Positions 33,603 to 41,638 of a stretch of 64,000 nucleotides of DNA are shown piece after piece. Location of the stretch: positions 8,955 through 72,954 of the forward strand of contig JAEEXJ010000001.1 of assembly GCA_016291475.1 (NCBI GenBank). The letters are read 5' to 3'. Position numbers and translations under genes: made by a program. The stretch comes from Lachnospiraceae bacterium. GTDB lineage: Bacteria; Bacillota_A; Clostridia; Lachnospirales; Lachnospiraceae. Position 1 is the stretch's first letter, and each line of letters begins with the position of its first letter. The notes below the pieces were generated by a model that was not told the origin of the DNA, searched no databases, and saw nothing but the letters and a program-made list of their open reading frames with translations.

Positions 33603-34952
33603 ATGTCCAGAATGTTTGGAACCGACGGAGTAAGAGGAATCGCCAACGAAGAACTTACTCTCGATCTTGCAATGAAACTCGGCCAGGCAGGTGCTTATGT
33701 CCTGACCAAACAGCAGAACCACAAGCCCACCATTATGGTAGGCTGCGATACAAGAATCTCGGGAGATATGCTCTCCGCAGCGCTTATGGCAGGTGCCTGC
33801 AGCGTAGGAGCAAACTGTATCTATGTAGGTGTTATCCCTACTCCCGCGGTAGCTTATCTTACACGCAAGTACATGGCTGATGCCGGAGTTGTTATCTCCG
33901 CATCACATAACCCTGTGGAATTTAACGGGATCAAATTCTTCGATGCAGACGGATTCAAGCTTCCCGATGCACTGGAGGATGAGATCGAAGACCAGATCAA
34001 GAGGAACATGGAGGATGTACAGTTCCCTATCGGATCGGGTATCGGCAAGATCAAAGTCAGAACCGATGCAAGAGAAGAGTATATCAACCACGCAGTAAGA
34101 AGCGTACCCGTTAATCTCTCCGGACTTAAGATTGTTGCTGACTGTGCGGAAGGCGCATCTCACTATACCTCCATCGAAGCTCTCAGAAAAGCGGGAGCAA
34201 ATGTCATCGCTATTCACGATCATCCCGATGGGACCAACATCAATGCAAACTGCGGATCCACTCACATGGAAGAACTCTGTGCGAGAGTCGTATTCGAAAA
34301 GGCTGATGTGGGACTTGCATTTGACGGAGATGCGGACAGACTTCTTGCAGTTGATGAGAACGGTAACGTTGTTGACGGCGACCAGATCATGGCTATTGTC
34401 GGATGCAGCATGAAGGCAGAGGGAACACTCAAGAACAATACGATAGTCGCTACCGTGATGAGTAATCTCGGTTTTTCCATAAGCTGTGAAAAGAACGGCA
34501 TCAACCTCGAGAGAACTGCCGTCGGCGACAGATATGTTATGGAGAGGATGAAAGAGATCGGCGCTTCCCTCGGAGGCGAGCAGTCCGGTCACATTATTTT
34601 CCTCGATGAAAATACAACCGGCGACGGACTTTTATCCGCTCTTCACCTTCTCAAGGTTATGGTTGATTCCGGCAAGAAACTTTCCGAACTTGCCAAGGTC
34701 ATGGATGTTCTTCCCCAGGCTCTTGTCGGTGCGAAGGTTGCAAACCATAAGAAAGATAAGTACATGGAGTATCCCGAAATCGCAGATGCGATAAAGAAGC
34801 TTGAAGAGAAGTTTGCGGGAGAAGGAAGAGTACTTATCAGACCCTCCGGAACGGAGCCTCTCGTAAGGGTTATGATCGAGGGTAAGGACCAGAACATGAT
34901 CCGCGAAGAAGCAGAGAAACTGGCGAATCTGATACAGGACAGGATGTTCTAA
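33603..34952 (+). CDS. glmM: Phosphoglucosamine mutase
   Basis: Start ATG 33603 with TAAGGAGA upstream is preferred over an in-frame ATG 39 bases earlier inside cdaR. N-terminus SRMFGTDGVRGIANEELT; active-site serine in VVISASHNPVEFNG (Ser101); metal loop LAFDGDADRLLAVD; sugar loop GGEQSGHIIFLD; phosphate loop RPSGTEPLVRVM. It interconverts glucosamine 6- and 1-phosphate for peptidoglycan, and is known to restrain CdaA in related species. Confidence 0.97.
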   Translation: MSRMFGTDGVRGIANEELTLDLAMKLGQAGAYVLTKQQNHKPTIMVGCDTRISGDMLSAALMAGACSVGANCIYVGVIPTPAVAYLTRKYMADAGVVISASHNPVEFNGIKFFDADGFKLPDALEDEIEDQIKRNMEDVQFPIGSGIGKIKVRTDAREEYINHAVRSVPVNLSGLKIVADCAEGASHYTSIEALRKAGANVIAIHDHPDGTNINANCGSTHMEELCARVVFEKADVGLAFDGDADRLLAVDENGNVVDGDQIMAIVGCSMKAEGTLKNNTIVATVMSNLGFSISCEKNGINLERTAVGDRYVMERMKEIGASLGGEQSGHIIFLDENTTGDGLLSALHLLKVMVDSGKKLSELAKVMDVLPQALVGAKVANHKKDKYMEYPEIADAIKKLEEKFAGEGRVLIRPSGTEPLVRVMIEGKDQNMIREEAEKLANLIQDRMF

Positions 34953-34957
34953 AATAA

Positions 34958-34986
34958 TTGTTTTTGTAACGCTAATCTGTTATTAT
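34958..34986 (+). promoter_or_regulatory. Promoter of the HPr gene
   Basis: TTGTTT (34958-34963), 17 bases, TATTAT (34981-34986), with the start codon 72 bases further and AGGAAAGG as ribosome binding site. The leader 34990-35040 holds a small CTGCCGAAGGCAG hairpin. Confidence 0.55.
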
Positions 34987-35058
34987 CATAGATAAGAAGA
35001 CCACCTGATCTGCCGAAGGCAGCAGGCGTGTCTAAAAAGACTAGGAAAGGCATTAAGA

Positions 35059-35325
35059 ATGGTATCTCAGAAGGTTTTGATCAAAAATCCTACAGGACTT
35101 CATTTGAGACCCGCCGGTATTCTTTGCAAGGAAGCAATGCAGTACAAATCACTGATCACTTTCAGATTCGGTGATGACAACACAGCCAATGCCAAGTCTG
35201 TTCTTTCGGTTCTCGGAGCATGCATCAAGTGCGGCGATGAGATAGAGTTCGTCTGTGAGGGCGAGGATGAGGATAAGGCACTCGCAGCTCTTGTTGCTGT
35301 AGTAGAGAGCGGATTGGGCGAATAA
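35059..35325 (+). CDS. ptsH: HPr-family phosphocarrier protein
   Basis: An 88-residue HPr with the phosphorylated His15 in PTGLHLRPAG and the regulatory serine in NAKSVLSVLG (Ser47, equal to Ser46). It carries phosphate from enzyme I to PTS sugar transporters, and the serine site allows HPr kinase control. The gene is monocistronic between its own promoter and terminator; no ptsI follows. A Crh-like regulatory paralog is less likely because His15 is present. Confidence 0.93.
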   Translation: MVSQKVLIKNPTGLHLRPAGILCKEAMQYKSLITFRFGDDNTANAKSVLSVLGACIKCGDEIEFVCEGEDEDKALAALVAVVESGLGE

Positions 35326-35346
35326 GTCCGGAAAATAAGATTTTTT

Positions 35347-35375
35347 CAGCGGAGCCTGGTGCTCCGCTGTTTTTA
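35347..35375 (+). terminator. Intrinsic terminator after ptsH
   Basis: CAGCGGAGC and GCTCCGCTG form a perfect 9-bp stem around CTGGT, followed by TTTTT. A textbook rho-independent terminator. Confidence 0.93.
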
Positions 35376-35387
35376 TGTGTCCGGATA

Positions 35388-35396
35388 TGCTATAAT
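35388..35396 (+). promoter_or_regulatory. Extended -10 promoter of the polysaccharide cluster
   Basis: TGC directly before TATAAT (35391-35396) makes an extended -10. The -35 position overlaps the terminator T tract and is weak. CGGAGG at 35424-35429 serves the gene start at 35434. Confidence 0.6.
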
Positions 35397-35433
35397 ATCA
35401 CGGAGTATGTATATTGATACGTTCGGAGGCAAC

Positions 35434-36372
35434 ATGTCGGAACTAACTGTAATAGTACCCTGTAAAAATGAGGAGGAAGCCATTCCTCTTTTCTATAAAG
35501 AACTGATAGCTCAGACTTCTTTTCTCGAGAAGAGAGGAACCGAGCTTAAGGTGATATTCATAGACGACGGTTCCGATGACAAAACCGTTGAAGTGGTAAG
35601 GGGACTTCATGAAAGTGATCCAAGAGTTCACATGATCTCTTTTTCCAGGAATTTCGGTAAGGAAGCTGCCATGTATGCGGGACTTAAGGCTGCAGCGGAT
35701 TCCGACTATGCGGTTATCATGGATGCGGATCTTCAGGATCCCCCCTCACTTCTCGAAGAGATGTTTTCATACATCGATGAGGGATATGATTCGGTTGCCA
35801 CAAGGCGCGTTACCAGAAAGGGCGAGCCTCCCATCAGAAGTTTTTTTGCAAGACGTTTTTATAAGGTTATGAAAAAACTCTCGGACACCGAGATCATGGA
35901 CGGTGCCAGAGATTACAGGCTGATGACAAGCCAGTTTATTACCGCTGTACTTTCCATGACCGAATACAACCGCTTTACCAAGGGAATATTCGGATGGGTC
36001 GGATACGAGACCAAGTGGATTGACTTTGAGAATGTTGACAGAAGTGCCGGAAAGACCAAGTGGAATTTTTGGGGACTGGTTATGTATTCACTGGAAGGTA
36101 TCACTGCATTTTCAACCAAGCCTCTTGTGATGAGTTCATTGATCGGAATTCTTTTTTGCTTTATTGCTTTTGTGATGACTGTATTTATAGTTGTCAGAAG
36201 GGCTGTTTTCGGCGATCCCGTTGACGGCTGGGCAAGCCTTATGACGGTTATAGTGTTCTTGGGCGGTGTGCAGTTTTTCTGCACGGGTATACTGGGTCAG
36301 TATATTGCCAAGGCTTATCTCGAAGTAAAAGATCGCCCGCTTTATCTTAAGAATGAGAAAAACTGCTTCTGA
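35434..36372 (+). CDS. GtrB/DPM1-type polyprenyl-phosphate glycosyltransferase
   Basis: The start ATG 35434 is set by CGGAGG upstream. GT2 domain with ELTVIVPCKNEEEAIPLF, IDDGSDDKTVEVV, SRNFGKEAAMYAGL and MDADLQDPPSLLEEM (catalytic DxD and QDP), then two C-terminal membrane helices. Such enzymes load a sugar onto undecaprenyl phosphate for transfer outside the membrane by a GT-C enzyme. The polytopic proteins encoded next could be the partner. Donor sugar unknown. Confidence 0.9.
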   Translation: MSELTVIVPCKNEEEAIPLFYKELIAQTSFLEKRGTELKVIFIDDGSDDKTVEVVRGLHESDPRVHMISFSRNFGKEAAMYAGLKAAADSDYAVIMDADLQDPPSLLEEMFSYIDEGYDSVATRRVTRKGEPPIRSFFARRFYKVMKKLSDTEIMDGARDYRLMTSQFITAVLSMTEYNRFTKGIFGWVGYETKWIDFENVDRSAGKTKWNFWGLVMYSLEGITAFSTKPLVMSSLIGILFCFIAFVMTVFIVVRRAVFGDPVDGWASLMTVIVFLGGVQFFCTGILGQYIAKAYLEVKDRPLYLKNEKNCF

Positions 36373-36387
36373 CAAGGGTGTGCTGGG

Positions 36388-37386
36388 ATGGCAAAAACGG
36401 TTCTGCTTGTTCTATTTTTGATAATAGTTTCTTTTTTTTCGGGGCGTACCCTGATGCTGTTTTCCGCTCTCTTTTCCAAAAAGAAAGCGGACGTCTTCAC
36501 ATCATTTTGCGCAGGTACTTTAGTGGTCCTGTGCGTTTCTTTTGTATCCCACTTGCTTACGGTCTTGCAAAGCGGAATTTTGGCGGATGAGAAAAAACTT
36601 GCCGGGATAGTTATGATCTCGGTGATGACTTTGTCATATTTTGCATTTGTCATTCTGACCGTTGTCATGGGTAAGACCAAGGATGACAAGAAGAAGGAGA
36701 AAAGAAAACTTGATCCGGCATCGAAGATTGCTGTATGCATTGCGGGCTTGGCAGTGCTTGCAGTTCTCGTAACCGTCATATGCGGACTCAGGGTTAACTC
36801 TGTTGGGGATGAGACTTTAGAGACCGTCAGGGTTTTCGTAAAAAACGGAGTGATGTATTCTGCGGATCCCTTAACCGGCATGCCTTATGCGGAGGGCGTT
36901 CCCATGAGATACAAGATCCTGAGCCTTCCCGGATTGTACTCGGTTTTCGTATCAGCTTTCGGAACTTCACCCGAGATACTTTTATATAACATCATGCCTG
37001 CATTCTGGTTTGTATCCGGACTTTGCGCCATGTTTGCCTTATCGAAGAGTATCTTCGGCGGAAAAGAAAACGAGATTTTTAATCGCAGCGTTTTTATGAC
37101 AGGCGTCATTTTGTTTACATATGCGGCTGATCTTTCATCCTATGCTCAGGGCTTTTCGGTCCTGTCGCAGATGTGGACGGGAACGGCAATAAGGATCTGG
37201 GTTCTGATCCCCTTTATGCTGTATCTTCTCTTTGAGAAGAAATATATTTTGGCGCTTCTTCCCGCGTTATGTGAAGTTTTTATCTGCAGAACTCAGTACG
37301 GTATAGGATTTTGTGCATGCATCTATGTGATGTACGTACTCAGCTTGTTTGCGGTAAGGAGGGTGAAATGCTTAAAGGCCTCCTGA
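36388..37386 (+). CDS. Polytopic membrane protein, GT-C-like N-terminal part
   Basis: 332 residues with about eight hydrophobic segments. A polar loop after the fourth segment reads NSVGDETLETVRVFVKNG and MPYAEGVPMRYKILS, the placement and acidity expected of the first extracytoplasmic loop in GT-C glycosyltransferases. The protein ends mid-membrane region with a basic tail, and the next gene continues with more membrane segments and a soluble domain. The two may be halves of one split enzyme. Family not identified. Confidence 0.6.
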   Translation: MAKTVLLVLFLIIVSFFSGRTLMLFSALFSKKKADVFTSFCAGTLVVLCVSFVSHLLTVLQSGILADEKKLAGIVMISVMTLSYFAFVILTVVMGKTKDDKKKEKRKLDPASKIAVCIAGLAVLAVLVTVICGLRVNSVGDETLETVRVFVKNGVMYSADPLTGMPYAEGVPMRYKILSLPGLYSVFVSAFGTSPEILLYNIMPAFWFVSGLCAMFALSKSIFGGKENEIFNRSVFMTGVILFTYAADLSSYAQGFSVLSQMWTGTAIRIWVLIPFMLYLLFEKKYILALLPALCEVFICRTQYGIGFCACIYVMYVLSLFAVRRVKCLKAS

Positions 37387-38201
37387 CAGATTGCATAATA
37401 CATTTCAGAGAATGCATTATTTTGAACGCTTCGCTTTTTACGGCATGTATTGCCGGAGCGGTTATGCTCGGAAAGAGCGGCAGGAAAACGGATGAGAGGA
37501 TCAAGGCACTTCTTTTGATGACTCTCGTATCATTTGTTCTTTTGATATGTCCCGCAAGTGCATCCGTAATAAGGGTTGTATTCGGAACATATTATGATGT
37601 GCCGGATATATGGGGAATCATCCCTTTGATACCTCTTGGCGCCATATGCCTCTCGGGTATGGTGGGTGAGCTTTTCTCTGATCTTCGTAAGGAGAAAAAA
37701 AGTACTGCAGCTTTGGCCTGTGCGTTTATGGCAGGTGCCGTGCTTCTGTGCGGGTCACTCGGAACACCTGTAGAGAGGACGGCCGGAAGGTATGAGAATG
37801 CATCGGTATCCGAAAAGGAAGCAGCCGTCTATATATGCGAGAATTATGATGCCTGCGCGGTAGTCGCAAATGATGATATCACCGCAGCTCTTCACGGAAT
37901 ATCCGGGGGCATTACCACTTTGTACGGAAGAGATATGTGGGACGGAAGGCTTACCAAGAACCGTCTCGGAACTTATTCTCCTGAGTTAAGACAGCTGCGG
38001 GATGATCTTCTTGATATGGAAGACAACAAGTTTTACCTCGCTCCCGAAGTTTGCAAAGAAGCTTTTGAACTGGGCGCCGGACTTGTGGTTGTGCCCGGAG
38101 ACTGCGACCCGTATTCTTTTGAAGCCGAAGGCTTCTGCTATGAAGAATTCACCGCATCAAACGGTGAGAGTTTTTATTTTGTTTACGGAGGTATTCTATG
38201 A
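37368..38201 (+). CDS. Membrane protein with extracytoplasmic domain, probable partner half
   Basis: Start ATG 37368 has a strong AGGAGG upstream, inside the previous gene's 3' end. 277 residues: about four hydrophobic segments, then a ~140-residue soluble domain (SEKEAAVYICENYDACAVVAN, LYGRDMWDGRL, VVPGDCDPYSF) like the C-terminal soluble part of long GT-C proteins. The own ribosome binding site argues that this is a genuine separate gene rather than a simple frameshift. It overlaps the next gene as ATGA. Confidence 0.6.
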   Translation: MLKGLLTDCIIHFRECIILNASLFTACIAGAVMLGKSGRKTDERIKALLLMTLVSFVLLICPASASVIRVVFGTYYDVPDIWGIIPLIPLGAICLSGMVGELFSDLRKEKKSTAALACAFMAGAVLLCGSLGTPVERTAGRYENASVSEKEAAVYICENYDACAVVANDDITAALHGISGGITTLYGRDMWDGRLTKNRLGTYSPELRQLRDDLLDMEDNKFYLAPEVCKEAFELGAGLVVVPGDCDPYSFEAEGFCYEEFTASNGESFYFVYGGIL

Positions 38202-38947
38202 TAAGCGTAGTAATACCTGTTTATAATCTTGAAAAATATATAGAGCATACACTGGATTCGGTGCTTGCACAGAATATTCCCGATATAGAGATCATTCTTG
38301 TGGACGACATGAGCACGGATAATTCGGTGGGCACCATCAATATGTACAAGGCCCGCCACATTGAAGCTCCCATCAGACTTATCGAGCCCGGTAAGAAGCT
38401 GAAGGCTCATGGTGCCAGAAATCTGGGAATCCGTGAAAGCGGCGGAAGGTATATCGCATTTTTGGACGGAGACGATCTCTGGATGGAGGGGAAGCTTGAA
38501 AAACAGTTGAAACTCATGGAAGAGAAGAAGTGTGGATTCTGCTACACGGGATATGAATTTGCGGATAAGGATGCAAATCCCATGGGCAAGGTGGTTAAGG
38601 TGCCTTCGAAGATCAGTTACAGAAAGGCTCTTTGCAATACCACGATCTTTACTTCAACGGTGATCTTCGATACGGAGATCGTGCCGAAGGAAGAACTGGT
38701 ATTTCCCGATATAAAGTCGGAGGATACGGCACTTTGGTTCAAGCTTCTTCGTAAAGGCTATGCCGCAATGGGTGTGTGCGAGAATCTGGTGCTTTACAGA
38801 AGGATCGGTAATTCTCTTTCTTCGGATAAGTCCGATTCTGCACGCCGTATCTGGAATCTGTACCGTCAGTCGGAAAAGCTGCCCTTTATATACAGCTGCT
38901 TTTGCTTTATAGGCTGGGGATTTAACGCAATAAAGAGAAGACTTTAG
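38198..38947 (+). CDS. GT2 family glycosyltransferase
   Basis: Typical GT2: ISVVIPVYNLEKYIEHTLDS, ILVDDMSTDNSV, HGARNLGIRESGGRYIAFLDGDDLW (quoted as GARNLGIRESG and FLDGDDLW) and SEDTALWFKLLRKG. Length 249 without membrane segments; it acts on the inner face of the membrane. Part of the polysaccharide cluster. Its stop codon overlaps the first base of the inserted MITE-like element, so the element landed exactly at the gene end. Confidence 0.9.
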   Translation: MISVVIPVYNLEKYIEHTLDSVLAQNIPDIEIILVDDMSTDNSVGTINMYKARHIEAPIRLIEPGKKLKAHGARNLGIRESGGRYIAFLDGDDLWMEGKLEKQLKLMEEKKCGFCYTGYEFADKDANPMGKVVKVPSKISYRKALCNTTIFTSTVIFDTEIVPKEELVFPDIKSEDTALWFKLLRKGYAAMGVCENLVLYRRIGNSLSSDKSDSARRIWNLYRQSEKLPFIYSCFCFIGWGFNAIKRRL

Positions 38948-39194
38948 GTGACAGTGGGGACGCTTCTATTTTGTCACCAAATGATTCAATGGAGGGTTCC
39001 TTCACTCCTGGGGTCCTGCCGCGGTACATAATTCTCTCGCTTTTCGGGGTCAGGCGGCCCTGGAACCATGATGGTTATACCTCATGCCGCAGACCACCGA
39101 AGTCTCGACAATCATGTATCCGCGTCACCCCGCGGAGTACAGGAACCGCTCCCGATAGACATAGTTACAAAATAGAAGCGTATACGTTGTCACC
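38947..39194. mobile_element. 248-bp MITE-like element with long terminal inverted repeats
   Basis: The left end reads GGTGACA, seven bases, CGCTTCTATTTTGT. The right end reads ACAAAATAGAAGCG (39167-39180), seven bases, TGTCACC (39188-39194). Outer 7 bp and inner 14 bp are exact inverted repeats. The left end alone also folds as GGTGACA...TGTCACC (38947-38978), the REP-like palindrome. No plausible coding frame inside. It separates two glycosyltransferase genes. Confidence 0.8.
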
Positions 39195-39195
39195 A

Positions 39196-39204
39196 TGATA
39201 TAAT
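39196..39204 (+). promoter_or_regulatory. Extended -10 promoter after the MITE-like element
   Basis: TGA directly before TATAAT (39199-39204). The predicted start of transcription lies within a few bases of ATG 39214, and no ribosome binding site is visible, so the message may be nearly leaderless. A -35 would fall in the element's right end. Confidence 0.45.
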
Positions 39205-39213
39205 AAATTAGTT

Positions 39214-40206
39214 ATGGATAAGCCTTTAGTAAGCATCGTAATACCTGTGTATAACGCCGCAAAGTACCTTGAGCGGTCGATTGGCAGTGTCCGTAAACAG
39301 ACTTATGAGAATCTGGAGATCATATGCGTTGATGACGGCTCTGTGGATGAGTCACTGCAGATGCTTAACGGCTATGCCGCGGAGGATCCCAGGGTCAAGG
39401 TCATATCCAAAGACAACGGCGGATCGTCCTCTGCCAGAAATGCGGGACTTAAAATCGCAACAGGCAAATATATAGGTTTCATCGATGCTGACGACCATAT
39501 CGAAGAAGATATGTATATGAACCTTGTATACGCATTGGAGAACGACTATGATGCGGATGCGGCTCAGATACTTTCCTGTGAGGAAGATGAAGAAGGCAAA
39601 GTGATCAAGGCTTTCGGTGAAGGCTTTGATGAAGCGGAAGTCTTTACGGGAAGGGAATTTTTCAGAAGTCTTTTGCTCCACAGGGGAGACAGTTCGTTTT
39701 GCACGAAGCTTTTCAGGAAGGACTTCTTCGAAGGGTTTTCTTTTTCCGAGGGGAGACTTAATGAGGATTTCGAGCTCTTGGTAAATATGAGCTCGTCCAT
39801 AAGAAAACTACTTGCGGTGAGAAAACCGGGATATCATATAATCCTTCGCGGGCAGAGTAATACAAGAGGCACTTATAAGCAGAGCTTTTACGAGAACGTA
39901 ATGGAAAATGCGGATAAGATGCTGGAACTTACGGACAGGAAATTTCCGGAGTACAAAGACGACGCGATCCATTTTTATCTGATGCAGGCAATGTGGTTTC
40001 TGCTCCACATACCGGCGGATGAGATGACTAATGACAATGCGCTTTATACTTCGGTGATGAAGAAGGTTAAAGTGTTCAGAGGAAATATCCTCAGGGATAG
40101 GAACTTTTCAGGAAAGCATAAGAGAAATCTGATGCTGTTTGCATTCCTTCCGGCAAGATTTGTAAAAAAGACACATGAAAGACTCAAGAAAAGAAATGAT
40201 CATTAA
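39214..40206 (+). CDS. GT2 family glycosyltransferase
   Basis: GT2 with VSIVIPVYNAAKYLERSIGS, CVDDGSVDESLQML, GGSSSARNAGLKIATGKYI, FIDADDHIEEDMY and RLNEDFELLV. C-terminal basic stretch (KKTHERLKKRN) may bind the membrane. Length 330. Second GT2 of the polysaccharide cluster, overlapping the sugar-phosphate transferase gene. Linkage and sugar unknown. Confidence 0.9.
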   Translation: MDKPLVSIVIPVYNAAKYLERSIGSVRKQTYENLEIICVDDGSVDESLQMLNGYAAEDPRVKVISKDNGGSSSARNAGLKIATGKYIGFIDADDHIEEDMYMNLVYALENDYDADAAQILSCEEDEEGKVIKAFGEGFDEAEVFTGREFFRSLLLHRGDSSFCTKLFRKDFFEGFSFSEGRLNEDFELLVNMSSSIRKLLAVRKPGYHIILRGQSNTRGTYKQSFYENVMENADKMLELTDRKFPEYKDDAIHFYLMQAMWFLLHIPADEMTNDNALYTSVMKKVKVFRGNILRDRNFSGKHKRNLMLFAFLPARFVKKTHERLKKRNDH

Positions 40207-41638
40207 CGACGAACACTACAAAAAAGATCAAATACTTGAGAGCACAAAGAGACTTATCAATCTGATGCTCTGTATGGGATGCATAGGACTGGAGATAGCA
40301 ATCTTCGGTCTTCATTGGTATTTTCATTTCCAGCACAGTGTTGTTGAACCTTTGAGAAATTTCTGGTTCAAGGGTCACATTCTTGAGATAGCGATCTACG
40401 GTGTGATCCTTTTGATGTTCTCCAACATGTACGGCGGAATGAGACTTGGATATCTTAAAAATTCCGAGATTGTTTTTTCGCAGCTTTTTGCAACGCTCCT
40501 TGCGGGAATAATGATCTATGGTGAACTTTCCATTATGGCATTCCAGCTGTTCAGACTTCCCTATTTCATATACATGGGAGTTGAGCAGTTCCTTGTGGTA
40601 GTTATCTATATTCCTATTGCAAATAAGATATACAGGCATCTTTTCCCGCCCAGAAAACTTCTCATGATCTACGGAAGCAAGCAGCCCGATGTTCTGAGCG
40701 AGAAGTTCGAGACCAGAAAAGATAAATACAAGATCACCGACCGTATCGAAGTTGAACAGGGATACGAAGCGGTTGTTAAAAGGATCGAGGAAGACTTTTC
40801 TGCCGGTAAATGCAACGCCGTTGTTATCGGTGATATCACCGTTGAAGAGAGAAAACAGATAATCAAGTATTGCTACGGCAATTCCATCAGGTTTTACCTT
40901 TTCCCCAAGATCGGTGATGTAATAATGACCGGTGCGGAGGAACTTCACGTATTTGATTCTCCCATACTTCTTACCAGGGAGTATTCGCTTACTATCGAGG
41001 AGAGAGTGATCAAGCGTACCATCGATATTGTTTTCTCACTGATACTTATCGTTTTGACTTCTCCCTTTATGCTTCTTACGGCACTTGCGGTTAAGCTCTA
41101 TGACCACGGCCCGGTTCTTTACAAGCAGGTAAGATGCACAAGAAATGCTAGGGAGTTCAAGATCTATAAATTCAGATCCATGAGAGTCGATGCGGAGAGC
41201 GACGGAGTTGCAAGGCTTGCAAGCAAGGGCGATTCCAGGATCACTCCCGTTGGAAAGTTCATCAGGAAATGCAGACTGGATGAGCTTCCTCAGCTCTTTA
41301 ATATCTTAAAGGGTGAAATGTCCTTCATAGGCCCCAGACCCGAGCGCCCCGAGATAATCAAGCAGTATGTTGAGATCATGCCCGAGTTTGCATACCGCAT
41401 GAAGGTTAAGGCAGGGCTTGCCGGATTTGCACAGGTCTATGGAAAATATAACACTTCACCTTACGACAAATTAAAGCTGGATCTTATCTATATCGAAAAA
41501 TATTCGCTTATGCTGGACCTTAAGCTCATGCTTCTTACACTTAAGGTTCTTCTCTGGCCCGATTCGACGGAAGGCGTTGATAAGGATCAGATAACCGCTC
41601 TTAAGAACGAAAAACAGAACGGCGGACGTGACGACTAA
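40196..41638 (+). CDS. Polyprenyl-phosphate sugar-phosphate transferase (initiating enzyme)
   Basis: Four N-terminal membrane segments, a Rossmann-like middle (LLMIYGSKQPDVLSEKF), a fifth helix (IVFSLILIVLTSPFMLLTAL) and the bacterial sugar transferase domain: GPVLYKQVRCTRNAREFKIY, KFRSMRVDAE, CRLDELPQLFNILKGEM and SFIGPRPERP. It transfers hexose-1-phosphate to undecaprenyl phosphate, starting a polysaccharide repeat unit. ATG 40196 is chosen; an in-frame ATG at 40175 is possible. This marks the cluster as extracellular or capsular polysaccharide synthesis. Confidence 0.92.
   Translation: MIINDEHYKKDQILESTKRLINLMLCMGCIGLEIAIFGLHWYFHFQHSVVEPLRNFWFKGHILEIAIYGVILLMFSNMYGGMRLGYLKNSEIVFSQLFATLLAGIMIYGELSIMAFQLFRLPYFIYMGVEQFLVVVIYIPIANKIYRHLFPPRKLLMIYGSKQPDVLSEKFETRKDKYKITDRIEVEQGYEAVVKRIEEDFSAGKCNAVVIGDITVEERKQIIKYCYGNSIRFYLFPKIGDVIMTGAEELHVFDSPILLTREYSLTIEERVIKRTIDIVFSLILIVLTSPFMLLTALAVKLYDHGPVLYKQVRCTRNAREFKIYKFRSMRVDAESDGVARLASKGDSRITPVGKFIRKCRLDELPQLFNILKGEMSFIGPRPERPEIIKQYVEIMPEFAYRMKVKAGLAGFAQVYGKYNTSPYDKLKLDLIYIEKYSLMLDLKLMLLTLKVLLWPDSTEGVDKDQITALKNEKQNGGRDD

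Noticed and set aside
36388..38201. Simple sequencing frameshift
   Set aside because: The second gene has its own strong AGGAGG and ATG, and the overlap is of ordinary operon type; kept as two genes.
38971..39198. 75-codon frame inside the MITE-like element
   Set aside because: No ribosome binding site, no recognisable protein pattern, and it spans the element's inverted repeat.
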